From Dissophora ornata (lineage: Eukaryota; Mortierellomycota; Mortierellomycetes; Mortierellales; Mortierellaceae): 25,893 nucleotides of DNA. The position numbers and the translations under genes are program-made. Below, in pieces: positions 9,092 through 18,615 of this stretch (its first letter is position 1; the number at the start of each line of letters is the position of its first letter). Where the stretch lies: assembly GCA_025201705.1 (NCBI GenBank), contig MU616974.1, positions 1 through 25,893 on the forward strand, in the 5' to 3' direction. The notes beneath the pieces are model-generated. The model ran no database searches and was not told the DNA's origin. It saw only the letters and a list, made by a program, of their open reading frames with translations.

Positions 9092-9990
9092 TTACAGCTC
9101 ATCATGCTCCAGCATATCTTTGCCAATGGGGAAGACTCTTACCGCCAGCAGAGCTGTAAAGCCTCGAACTGACAGCCTCCTCCTCCTAATTGAAGAGAGA
9201 GAGATCTCAAATGGCTCTTACTGTTGACCAAGCTTCTGGCTTTTGATAAATAGCGATATTTCTCCAATACATTCTAGGATTTTGTCTTTTGATGATGACC
9301 TAAATAATCCTTGTTGGTAACTGTTCAATCTCTTTGTCTGAAAGATCGCTCTTGTTGTTGCAAGATACTGTTGGTATCAGTCTCGAAAGTGCCTTCAATC
9401 TGAGAAATACCACCCAGAGTTAGAGGGATTTGAACTTACCAAGCTAATTGATGTCCATAGTCATGACGATGTGTCTCTCATAAACTAATATTATGACACC
9501 CATTACTTATTGGCAGGGATACCAGTGTTGCGAAGGATCAGAGACTGCATGATGCCTTTGGTAGGGTTGATTTGACACCCTACAGGAGAAAAGTATCAAT
9601 GAAACAGTGGCAGGCCCACGAGATTGGACATTCACTGGGCCTTATCAAGGTATTTTCCCCTGAAGCATTCTTGCCAATAAAGAAATCCTCAATCAAGGAA
9701 ATTACCATTGGGATAAGGGTCAAGCCTCTGACCAATGCCATGTCGTGGATATCCCGCTTTGACGGGCATGATTATATTCTTGAATAGATCTATGTTCAAT
9801 ACCTCAAATTTGGCATGGGTCAAGGTCTCAAGAAACTCATTGCCAGGCATCTGGGACAGATATCTATTCCTGCAGTTTTGCACTAGGCTAGTAGGAGGGT
9901 AGCGACACACTCAAAGGACCGGACATATCAGCTATTGATAGACCATCGCTTTATGTTGCTTCAATATCATGACAGTGCTCTCTCCCATCT
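9092..9990 (-). pseudogene. ER Hsp70 (BiP/Kar2) pseudogene fragment ending in HDEL
   Basis: Minus-strand blocks in shifting frames follow the Hsp70 order from the middle of the ATPase domain to the C terminus. They are: PSAKLQE near 9880; ETLTHAKFEVLNIDLFK (from 9829); IEDFFIGKNAS then RPSE (from 9693, after a one-base frameshift; compare the BiP motif DFFNGKEAS...NPDE); MQSLILRNTGIPANK (from 9550, with TAA at 9505-9503); VYERHIVMTMDIN (from 9485), TAG (9446-9444), LGKF; LGGISQIEGTFETDTNSI; SDLSDKEIEQ (from 9350); NVLEKYRYLSK (from 9273); VSSRLYSSAGG (from 9173); and HDEL (9106-9095) followed by TAA (9094-9092). HDEL is the ER retention signal of fungal BiP, so the parent was the ER form, not cytosolic Ssa. 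At least two stops and several frameshifts make it non-functional. The upstream limit is uncertain. Confidence 0.85.
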
Positions 9991-10065
9991 GTTAACGTTA
10001 TTCTTGGTTAACTTCTACTTTTTTAATTTTATAGATACATCTTCACACTGACTTTACGTCCGCCT

Positions 10066-10230
10066 CTAGAAGCTCTCCAGCGGGTCACCCACAGCCCCGC
10101 GCTGCTTTAAGAGCTGTTTGAGGCCATATAATGTATTCCTTAACGGCTTCCCCTTCATAAATAGCCCTTCGTAGGCTTTGCATCTGAAGAAAAGGCGAAA
10201 CGTAATGGCGATACTGTGAACATTATTCAT
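10066..10230 (-). CDS. Small open frame of 54 codons, doubtful
   Basis: ATG 10230 to TAG 10068-10066. The product is basic, with FRLFFRCKAYEGLFMKG and NTLYGLKQLLKQRG. LYGLKQ also occurs in Copia reverse transcriptases, but the surrounding residues do not fit well. It lies in the pseudogene-rich stretch, so a relict is more likely than a live gene. Confidence 0.2.
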   Translation of the reverse strand: MNNVHSIAITFRLFFRCKAYEGLFMKGKPLRNTLYGLKQLLKQRGAVGDPLESF

Positions 10231-10382
10231 TAGATGTCAGACCGCCGGGTCGGCCTCTACTTTATTGCTACCATATGTACAAGAATAAACAAGTTTTTGC
10301 TGTGCTTTGCCGATAAAATTCGCAGGCCATTTCTGATTAGCCTGAACGCGAGTTTCCCGAGGCCTAGTTTTAGATGGGTTAG

Positions 10383-10388
10383 TTTATT
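10383..10388 (-). terminator. Polyadenylation signal of the small Q/S-rich gene
   Basis: AATAAA on the minus strand, about 60 nt after the stop at 10449. Confidence 0.4.
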
Positions 10389-10448
10389 TTACTCGTTAGC
10401 TCGCTTGGCCGGGAAAAAGTGAGAGGGTCCAATAACTCATCGTCATCA

Positions 10449-10847
10449 TCATGACGCCATTTGTATTCGTTTCACCCACAAAGCCCCCCCCCTCTTTCTC
10501 ATTGTTTTTATTGTGTCATATACCTTCTGTCGGTCTTCATCCGCCATGCGGCGACTCTGCTGCACATCTCGATCTAGTTGTAAACCAGAGTTGACCTCTG
10601 CTTCCAAAGCATTCTCGCGACCAGAGGATTGCTCCTTGTTTTTCGAAGGGCGCATCGAGAAAGCATAGTTGTTGCTATCACCTTCGATGGCTTGGTTTTG
10701 TTGCTGCTGTTGTTCACGAGTTGCCTGATCAAAGGTTTCGAGATGAGAATGAGTCGAGTGAACCAAGGCGGGTCGGTTCCCTTCTAGCGAACGCGATTGT
10801 GACTGAGACTTCTGAGGTTGGGACTTGTTCTCGTCAGACATGTTCAT
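10449..10847 (-). CDS. Small Gln/Ser-rich hypothetical protein, 132 aa
   Basis: Single open frame from ATG 10847 (MNMSDENKSQ...) to the stop at 10449. A second ATG two codons on (10841) could also serve. The open frame extends upstream to 10916, but that part reads like a T/C-rich leader. The product is hydrophilic and probably disordered: Q/S repeats, a QQQQQ run, then a charged helical-looking C terminus with ENALEAEVNSGLQLDRDVQQ and DRQKVYDTIKTMRK. No signal peptide, membrane helix or known domain is visible. A run of eight or nine G before the last codons is a frameshift-prone spot. AATAAA at 10388-10383 lies about 60 nt downstream. Function unknown; the open length, leader and poly(A) signal support a real gene. 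Confidence 0.55.
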   Translation of the reverse strand: MNMSDENKSQPQKSQSQSRSLEGNRPALVHSTHSHLETFDQATREQQQQQNQAIEGDSNNYAFSMRPSKNKEQSSGRENALEAEVNSGLQLDRDVQQSRRMADEDRQKVYDTIKTMRKRGGALWVKRIQMAS

Positions 10848-11228
10848 GGTTGATGATTGAGAGCAATAGTACCGTGTGGAAAGGTGGAAAGGAAAAGAAA
10901 TGGAGAAAGAGGCCATCTTACGAAGACCTGTTCGTTATTTTGCGAGGTGAGACATGGGTTCAAGACTCGGTGGAGTCCCATCCAATCGGACACGGACCAT
11001 GTGCACAGTCCATACAAAAAGAAGAAAAAAGGCAGTCCCTTTGCACTTTGCCGTGCGCCAAGGGCGGCTGGTGATGGACGGGACCATGACTTCATTGATG
11101 GAAACAATGGTACGAGTTGGATATGGCAACCAAATAAAATAAATAAACAGATCAATCTTACAACTACACTGCACGAATAGGGTATGCTTGATATGTGGAT
11201 GTCGTGATTTCCCGGATCACACTCCTCC
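10848..11228. other. Intergenic region between two minus-strand genes
   Basis: Contains the promoter of the small Q/S-rich gene, with a T/C-rich leader on the minus strand just before its ATG, and the 3' flank of the BTB gene. No gene is supported. Confidence 0.5.
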
Positions 11229-14200
11229 CTAGTTTGCGGCCTTCTCCTCGTTCCGTTGTCGATCTGACCACCCGACCTTCACCACAAAGTGGATCCACAG
11301 CCCATCATCCTCGCTCTCCTCGCTCCCGGGACCTTGTTGAGAGTTCGAAGACGACGCGGTTTGTTGCTCCCGGATGCCTGGATGTTGTTGTGCCTGTGTG
11401 GCTTGTCCCTGTACAACATTAGGATTTGCATTTGCATTCGCATTCGCGTTCACGTTCACAGGCTGAGCGTTATTTTGGGCTGCCAAGACTGGCTGCTGTT
11501 GCCCAAAGGCAGCAAGATGCGCAAAGTTTTGCTGTTGTTGAGGTGGCCCCGGTTGATGCGGTTGTGCCAATGGTTGCTGTCCAATGTTAGCAGGCTGTCC
11601 ATGATGCAGTTGATTTTGCAGTTGCGGCTGTTGGACGAGTGCCGGTTGCGGCGGTTGCTGTTGCAGGGGATGACCGCCACCCTGTCCTGGTCCTCCGACT
11701 GTTGAAGGCATCGATCCATGGGAATTCTCCTGTGGATGGAAACTGGATTGGCCCTGGCTAGACTTCGGGGGCTGATCACGCACCTGCCTCGCAACACGCG
11801 TGAGGTATCTGCGATACCTGTATCCCCATCCTTCATTCAGCTTGAACGTGTCCTCGCCAATCATTTCATCCTCTGCTGCAATCTTTTGTGAAGGGCGAGG
11901 GAACGTGTTGGCAGAGCTGATCTCTGGGGTTGATGCTGCAGACGCTGCTCCGTTGATGCCACCACTTCCAAGCATGTCCTTGGTGCTGCCATTATAGGGA
12001 TGGTGTGAGATGTACTCGCTCCCACGAATCTCTTCCAGACGACCAGCAGCGGTTGCTGCAAAGTATTGGGGGGGCTCAATCACGTTCGTGGTCATGTATA
12101 TTCGGTAGCTACATGCCAGTTCGCGCTGACGACTGTAGACACTCGAGCAATCACCACTGCCACCTCCATTCTCGGTCGTACCGCTCTGTTGAGCGGGTAC
12201 AGTGACTGGCCGACGATGTTGCTGGCCTGCTGTCGATGTTGTCTGCTGGTCCCCTCGAAGCGCCGCAAGGATGCCTGTTGCGCCTGATCGAGAAGATCGT
12301 CCCGGCGCTCGTGCTCCCGTGTTTGGAACCACTCGCGGTACAGGGGCAGAGCTGAGAAATACACCCATCTGCCCATCCGAGTTCAGTGTATTGCCGACTT
12401 GAATACTCCACCAACTGCCTCCATAAAACGTTGAGCTCGTAAAATGCTTGCCGTCCGTCATGAGATCTCGTCGACTGATATAAAGGGAGGTGCTGAATCG
12501 GATAGGTAGAAGGCCATGCGAGTTAATCGGCGCAGATACTGGCACAGGAGAAGCCGGCGTGGAACCAGACATCTTTGCACGAGAGGCAGCTGAGGCTTGT
12601 GGTGTCCTCCGCTCACGACTCGCAGGATCGGCGCCATGGTATCGTCCATGAAGTGGCGCAGAGGGGGCAGTGAGATATGGTAATGTCGGTGAGGTACTGC
12701 AAGCGATGCGCCGCAGAAGGTGCTGTCTCCAGAAAGCGTCCTTGGTCCGCGCTGGCAAGACTAGCCCGTCGCTCAGAATCTGATGCAGATGCTCGAACGA
12801 CATATGTGTGTAGTGGATGCTGTGGTGAAGTATGTACATCAAAATGAGCAAGTCGCGGACTTGATGGCGAGGAAGCGTATCCGATGTGATTGAAAGTGCC
12901 GAGAGAGATGGCGAGGAGATAGGCGTTCCTAAAGTAGGTGATTGCGGTGTGGTCTTCTTCTCGGGTGCCATCGGCTCTTCTACTGTTGTATTAGCAACCT
13001 CCTCTGGATCGACAGTGTCATGGTCCCTGTCACGGTCCCCCATTACTGACGAATGCCCCGCAGTTGGAGTGGTGTTCCTTTCATCCTCAATATTAAGCTT
13101 GGCGGTACTGATCTGAGAGCTCCTTCGTCGCATTTCCTTCGTGGTTGTGACCCATTCATGATCTGAATCCACAGCATCTTCGTATTCAGTGGTGGAGGTG
13201 GACTCCCAGTCTTGCAGGTTACTCAAGAACGTATCCGAGCTCAGATCGTATGACCAGGTGCCATTGTCATCCAATTCCTTCAGAACCATGAACCAGTCCT
13301 GATCATGATATTCATAAATCCAATTCATCAATTTCTCAGTTTCGATGTTCAGGCGCCTGAGCATGATGCCTTTGACTAATTGATAGCGCTCGTACTCGTT
13401 GGGCACCCATAGTGATTCTGACACCAAGGTCTTGATCAGTCCCGCGATCGGCATATCCTGCGACACTAGCATCTCCTGTAAAACCGACGACTTGTACGTG
13501 TACCAGAAGAACTGGTAAAAGCAATGTGCGAGGATGATGTCCCATGCTCTGCCATTGTTCAGTTTCCAGGCATACTCCATGTAATGGATTAAACCACGGC
13601 TGTCTCGAATGCGATGGGCGATATCACTACAAATTTCTTCTGTGAGTGCTGTGATGTTGAGGTACGACGCAGCTGCATACATCGAGATAAGTAACTCGTC
13701 GACCTTATCGGAGGGATCCATCATGATGTTCTCATAGTGGTGGAATGAAACCGTGCCTGTGCCATTGACAGATGACCTTTCAGAGTCGACGGTGTGCTCG
13801 ACAGCATTCCCTCCTCCCTGACGTAGTCCTAGCCCACGTCGCCCAACTTCAGCAGCGGAATGTGTGTAATACTGCGAAGATGTCGACTGGTCTAGCGATG
13901 GCGTACCCTTGACTCCTTGACCAGTTCCCTGGACACCTGTCGGCGTGGCACGAAATGTGAGTGGTGCACACCCCTCGGAATAATGAAAGTCGATCCCGTA
14001 GAGCCAATGGATGATCCTTTGGAAAGACTGTAATGTCACGTAAGGGTCGTCGAATTGGATAGTTATGGCCTGCCGCGACTTTTCGATCCAGTCGCCTTGG
14101 CCAAGAATAAGCGAGCGAAAGTATCCGCAGCGTAAGAGGATTAAGCGATGCAAGTGAAATGTCTGACCAAAGGCCATGACGGTGATATCGGACAGCTGCT

Positions 14201-14255
14201 GGTCGCGGAAGGCGAGCAGCAGGTCTTGGGCCAAGGACCCAGCTGCCGTTGACAT
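11229..14255 (-). CDS. BTB/POZ-domain protein, single exon, 1008 aa
   Basis: Uninterrupted frame from ATG 14255 to the stop at 11229. Residues about 10-110 form a BTB fold (LSDITVMAFGQTFHLHRLIL near 20-40, RCGYFRSLI, then FQRIIHWLYGIDFHY), with a low-complexity insertion at about 110-175 before the final helices. A BACK-like helical region follows (about 185-330, including DELLISMYAAASYLNI and LWVPNEYERYQLVKGIMLRR), somewhat like germ-cell-less proteins. Residues about 385-480 are Ser/Thr/acidic. A second conserved-looking part (about 470-830, with SSTFYGGSWWSIQVG) is followed by a Q/P/H-rich tail with an alternating Asn-Ala tract. BTB-BACK proteins commonly serve as substrate adaptors for cullin-3 ubiquitin ligases; this role is inferred. 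It is the only large intronless gene here. It is transcribed divergently from the RINT1-like gene. Confidence 0.85.
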   Translation of the reverse strand: MSTAAGSLAQDLLLAFRDQQLSDITVMAFGQTFHLHRLILLRCGYFRSLILGQGDWIEKSRQAITIQFDDPYVTLQSFQRIIHWLYGIDFHYSEGCAPLTFRATPTGVQGTGQGVKGTPSLDQSTSSQYYTHSAAEVGRRGLGLRQGGGNAVEHTVDSERSSVNGTGTVSFHHYENIMMDPSDKVDELLISMYAAASYLNITALTEEICSDIAHRIRDSRGLIHYMEYAWKLNNGRAWDIILAHCFYQFFWYTYKSSVLQEMLVSQDMPIAGLIKTLVSESLWVPNEYERYQLVKGIMLRRLNIETEKLMNWIYEYHDQDWFMVLKELDDNGTWSYDLSSDTFLSNLQDWESTSTTEYEDAVDSDHEWVTTTKEMRRRSSQISTAKLNIEDERNTTPTAGHSSVMGDRDRDHDTVDPEEVANTTVEEPMAPEKKTTPQSPTLGTPISSPSLSALSITSDTLPRHQVRDLLILMYILHHSIHYTHMSFEHLHQILSDGLVLPARTKDAFWRQHLLRRIACSTSPTLPYLTAPSAPLHGRYHGADPASRERRTPQASAASRAKMSGSTPASPVPVSAPINSHGLLPIRFSTSLYISRRDLMTDGKHFTSSTFYGGSWWSIQVGNTLNSDGQMGVFLSSAPVPRVVPNTGARAPGRSSRSGATGILAALRGDQQTTSTAGQQHRRPVTVPAQQSGTTENGGGSGDCSSVYSRQRELACSYRIYMTTNVIEPPQYFAATAAGRLEEIRGSEYISHHPYNGSTKDMLGSGGINGAASAASTPEISSANTFPRPSQKIAAEDEMIGEDTFKLNEGWGYRYRRYLTRVARQVRDQPPKSSQGQSSFHPQENSHGSMPSTVGGPGQGGGHPLQQQPPQPALVQQPQLQNQLHHGQPANIGQQPLAQPHQPGPPQQQQNFAHLAAFGQQQPVLAAQNNAQPVNVNANANANANPNVVQGQATQAQQHPGIREQQTASSSNSQQGPGSEESEDDGLWIHFVVKVGWSDRQRNEEKAAN
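11420..11460. repeat. Hexanucleotide microsatellite in the BTB gene tail
   Basis: Degenerate tandem copies of a 6-mer (GCATTT/GCATTC/GCGTTC/ACGTTC) encode the alternating Asn-Ala/Val tract near the C terminus on the minus strand. Confidence 0.7.
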
Positions 14256-14532
14256 GACTTTGTCTAGCAGATAGAAAGCCAGGTTACTTTGCGCGACTCT
14301 TCTCCATCTCTGTGTTCAAGGCGAAAGAGAACAGGGTGAAGTGATAACGACGTTACTTTGCAAGCAGAGATAGGTGATGAACGTTGGTCGAGCAAGATAT
14401 TAAACGCGAGAGAGTATGATGATGAAGGCGGGGAGGAGCGGGAATGAGCTCTCGAAGGAATTGAGTTGGTGAGGTTGGAAGGTGGGGATTGTGGGCGAGT
14501 GACCCACGAGAGCAGAGACAAGTGGAATAAAA
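14256..14532. promoter_or_regulatory. Shared divergent promoter region of the BTB and RINT1-like genes
   Basis: 277 bp separate the two start codons. The BTB-sense strand is strongly pyrimidine-rich, typical of fungal leaders. No TATA box or known operator is obvious. Confidence 0.5.
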
Positions 14533-17500
14533 ATGAAAGGCCGGTCACGACGGTTGCTGTCCTTGTCATCGCACTTGGAGATGCATGCAAACGAGGCGAC
14601 TTTCCTTCCGACTAAGAATCAGGCAGGACAAGAGGAGAACATGACTTCAGTGGCACCCCTTCCACTAGGGGAGTCATCAGGACCAGGGCTGCACCCTCAT
14701 CGCGATGTATCGACTAATCACAGCAACGTCGTCGTCTTTGACCAGACCATCGACGTGGATGAGGACGTCACTGACTTTTTCGACACGCGTTTCGCCTCGA
14801 GGGAAGACCTCGTCAAAATCAAAACCACTCTTCAGCAGCAGACTGAGATCGGGAGTGGACTGAGTCAAAAAGTACGCGCTCGAGGAGGTCATTACATATC
14901 AATTAGCAGCGGGACAATACATCTAATATCTTCAGTGTACCTACCCTGTTGATAAATATCGATAGCTCGAGGAAAGCAAGGCAAAGACAGCACAGGTGCT
15001 AAAGCAAGCCCAAAGAACATCAAATTCGGCTTTGGATAGTCTACAGAAGCTGGAATCATCAGCCCTTGACCTGGAAGAGCAAATTGAAAACTCTGAGGCT
15101 TTTGCGTCCGGAAAGAACAAGCGAGATCAGCGCTCGTTAGTCGAGGAGCTCAGCGACCTCCAGAGCAGGGTCCTGGCATTGGAGGACGCAAAGCGATATA
15201 TATTGACCATCTCTCGAGCCCAGAAGCTAATGTAAGGCTGGCACATTGGAAAGTGCGGAACTATTACGCAGGATCGCATCTGATACCCTACCTTGTGTCG
15301 ATCAACTGTAGATCAGAGTCCCAGGAGCTGCTCCAATCGTCTGCAGAACAGGCACTGGTGCCATATAACTCGCTTGCGCGGTTGTCGAGCAATGTCAAAG
15401 AGTCTCTTGGTGGATCCAATACTAAACTGGAAGGATTTCTAAATGCCAGTGTGGGCGGGTTGTTGAATGAGTTCAAGACCAATCTCTCAAAGTAAGCGTC
15501 TGTCACCGGTGTCACTTTTGAATCCAAGAGTGCTAGACAGTGTCATTCTAACGTCGTAATTACACATGCTCGACAATAGAAAATTTCAGGCGTCGTTGGA
15601 TGTAATTGGCTGGCCCAAACCTATTCCTCAGATTTCAGCTGTTCCGGATGACAAGCAGGATGACTTTGAATATTCGTTCAAGGAGATGCTGCTCCTTCAG
15701 GAACCGTAAGGCTCGTAGGAGTTTTGTAAGCTGTTACAACACCTACCATTGCAAGAACCAGGCTAACGCGCGTGTTGCCCATCTAGAGCATACGGGCCAC
15801 TGGATCGATCTGGGGAAAAGCCATTTCCTCCATTGCTCACGACGGAACTTATGGTAGCGCCATTGATCCTGCGGTTCAGATATCATTTTGAGGGAAAACG
15901 ACCAACCAACCGATTGGACAAGGTAATGCTTCTCAAAGCTTCTGACTTATGGTGTGTGCCAACATTTCCTCCTGACTGAGTCAAGGGCTAAACGCCGACG
16001 TCCTGAGTTCATCTAGCCTGAATGGTACTTGACCCATATCCTGGAGGTCATCAAGGATCACACTCCATTCCTCGAGGAGTACGTGCAGGGAATTGTGCAG
16101 GGGACGGAGTATAAGGAGTACGATGTTAAGGTAAGGGTCTTGAGATTCGAGATCTTGGCAATATTCAGAGGAGAAATATTTTACAAATTCGACAAGTTTA
16201 CCACCGAATAGAATGATTTCATCCGCCTTCTTCTTGCGGCAGTGGAAAGGAAAATCCGCCTCTCGGTCCCTGAGATGTTGTTGAGTCCAGAGGCTCTATC
16301 GCATGCAATACATGAGACTCTGCGGTTTGACAAAACATTGCGCGAGAACGAACTATATTTACCACCGGGGCAGACAGCAGAATGGCAAGGCACTGTGCAA
16401 GTGTATCTTGACAACCGAGAATGGCTTAAAACCTGGCTCAGAGTCGAGAAGGAATGTAAGTAGTGGACGTTGACAAATGTAGTTTTCATGACGGGCAGAG
16501 CAGAGTTCACTCACACCAAACCAACATCTTTCCATAGTTGCTGTGGCGAGATATACCCAGATCATGGAGGATGCGGACGCATGGCAACCTGCATATGAAG
16601 ACATGGGCGAGAAAGAATATATCATACCGACAAAATCCGCAGAAAAACTCATGGATCTTCTCGAGATCATCACAGGTATACTCTCGATAGCGATTTCTCA
16701 ACTGTACAATATTTCGATGAATTCATTCACTAAGTCAAACATTGCTATGACCCTATAGACCGCTACAGGCCTCTGCCAATATTAGAGCATAGAACGTTCC
16801 TACTTGACATCCAGTTGGACCTCTTAATTGCATATCACCACCATATCCGCGGTCTAGTGGACCAGTACGAGTCATTGACGTACTCATTTGTCAGAGTAAT
16901 GCCGGGCGCAGCCTCCGCAGAAGAGCTCAACACGATGGGTATCGATGGACTGCGTAACCTGTGTCAGTGGCTGTGCAGCGTTGAATACATCAGCTCGACT
17001 CTAAAGGACTGGGGCGATGATGTGGTATGTAATTTGTCTCCGACGGGCATGATATGACTCTCATCGCATTTTTGCGAGACTACTGAAATCGTTATTACAT
17101 GCAAAACCAGTTCTTTTTAGAACTGCACCAGGAAATTGTCGAGCGATCACATAGAGTCTCCAATCCGCTACACTCTGAAAACGAAGATTCAGAGGACGAG
17201 GACGCACCAAAGAGACGGTTGGACGAGAACGGAACAATATTTGACGAGCCTGTCAAGGCATTTGACCAGCTGTCCAAAAGAATCCAGGAGCTCATCGTCA
17301 GGAATATCACCAAGGAGGTTTTTGCCAGCATAAAACCTTACGTGTCCTTGTAAGTAATCGTGATTTGTTGAATGTTTTCTTTGAATTGCTCCGATTATTG
17401 CCCTGCAGATTTGCTCATTCTAATCGTTCATTTACGCCACACTCGCACGTACACATCTATGCGACATCGCATATAGGCGCTCGTGGCCTCAGATTGAGTT

Positions 17501-18134
17501 TTCCGCTCCCGAAAACAACGGACGTCAACCTCAGTCTCCTTTGCAGACTTTTCCCGAGCACCACATATTCTCACAACACGACAACGACGACGTATCACCG
17601 GAACTATACCAGCCTCTTACGATCCTCACACACGCTCTCGAGTTCCTGGCCACTGCCCTCCCGACCAAACCTTTCACGATGCTATACAAACTGACTGCGC
17701 AAGAGATGCAGGATTTCTTTTGGCAAAAGATTATTATGAAGAACTCATTCTCTGAACTTGGAGGGCTCCAATTTGCTCGAGATTTCCAGATCGGGCTCTT
17801 GGGGGCTGGACGAAGATGGATCAAGAAACCCGAGAATTACCATCGCAAGCTTAGAGATGCCTCTGTGCTGCTCTCGCTGCAAAGCGCCAAAGTCAACTCT
17901 CCAGCGATGGCCTCATATGATGGTCAGGAAAGGGATGAGAGTCGAGGCAAGAAGAATGTCGGAGACAGACCGGTATACGTAAAGAGGACGCTGGCACAGA
18001 TTATGGCGGTGCTGTTTGATGAGGATCTCGGGGAGGAGGTGGTGAAGGGCAGGCTTGAGGAGATTGGGGTGATGTACCTGGGCATCTCGGAGGCAAAGGA
18101 CGTGATCCGCAGACGGGTTGAGTGCTGGAGGTGA
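14533..18134 (+). CDS. RINT1/Tip20 family vesicle-tethering protein, 11 exons, about 901 aa
   Basis: Subunit of the Dsl1/NRZ tethering complex, which captures Golgi-derived COPI vesicles at the ER; animal RINT1 also binds Rad50. Exons: 14533-14871, 14966-15231, 15312-15491, 15580-15705, 15787-15922, 16017-16130, 16212-16455, 16538-16675, 16759-17024, 17111-17349, 17477-18134. Introns are 80-94 nt except the last (127), all GT-AG, and all join in frame. Family signs: an N-terminal coiled coil (about 110-220), DKPEWYLTHILEVI (after 345), the core LLDIQLDLLIAYHHHIRGLV followed by the LKDWGDDVFFLEL region, and the C-terminal AQEMQDFFWQKIIMKNSFSE with GGLQFARDF. The length is near human RINT1 (about 790) plus an N-terminal extension. 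The start is uncertain: in-frame ATGs at 14533, 14581 and 14641 all have usable context; the outermost is given. AATAAA is at 18186-18191. Confidence 0.9.
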
Positions 18135-18185
18135 AGAACGACGAGTGAATGGTCAAGATAATGTGGAGTGAGAACGTTTCGTTGG

Positions 18186-18191
18186 AATAAA
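18186..18191 (+). terminator. Polyadenylation signal of the RINT1-like gene
   Basis: AATAAA 52 nt after the stop at 18134. Confidence 0.55.
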
Positions 18192-18399
18192 AGATAATCA
18201 GATATCCTGGCAAACGCCACAAACGTGTGTTTGCTTGTGCCTATTTTTACATTTGAATGCGACGGTGTAAAATTAGAAGGTCGGATCGCAGGGCAGTGGT
18301 TGGTGCTGCTTGGTTTCAATCCTGGCTTGATGAAATGGCGGTGTAACATTGTGGGAAGACCGCGGAGGCCGTGGCTCTAGACCATTGAGCAGATCAGAT

Positions 18400-18615
18400 G
18401 AACACAGTCCATCTGACATTCATTTCCCCCTTCGTCAATCTTCTCATCCTCTTTCCTTCATTCCATCTTGTTTGAATCCCATTACTACCTCTTCCCTCAT
18501 CTCCCTCATCTCCTCTTTCTTTCTCTGTCTGCCTCGGTCTCTCTCACGTCCCTTTCATTCTCTGTCAACTCATCCACCTCACGACTTCCCCTCCCCTCAC
18601 ACTCACATATTCACC
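18400..18615 (+). promoter_or_regulatory. Pyrimidine-rich leader/promoter of the GDP-fucose transporter gene
   Basis: About 200 bp almost wholly T/C-rich on the plus strand, running to the ATG at 18616 in the context CACCATGG. Such CT blocks mark promoters and leaders of well-expressed fungal genes. The rest of 18135-18615 is the 3' flank of the RINT1-like gene with no other gene. Confidence 0.5.

Noticed and set aside
9580..9705. A 126-nt intron joining DPYPNG to CQINPTKG, giving a smooth spliced protein.
   Set aside because: The supposed intron itself encodes the Hsp70 block IEDFFIGKNAS...RPSE in order between the flanking Hsp70 blocks, so a frameshifted pseudogene explains the data better.
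10080..10130. Possible tRNA or structured RNA in a GC-rich patch.
   Set aside because: No acceptor, anticodon and T-arm set with a GGTTCGA-type loop could be folded; no tRNA was found anywhere in the window.
10066..10230. Copia-type retrotransposon fragment, from the LYGLKQ motif.
   Set aside because: Only six residues match, and neither the expected flanking RT residues nor LTRs are visible.
11456..12414. Several open frames of 60-140 codons inside the BTB gene on both strands.
   Set aside because: All lie within the 1008-codon frame and consist of low-complexity Q/S/R residues from the repeat-rich tail.
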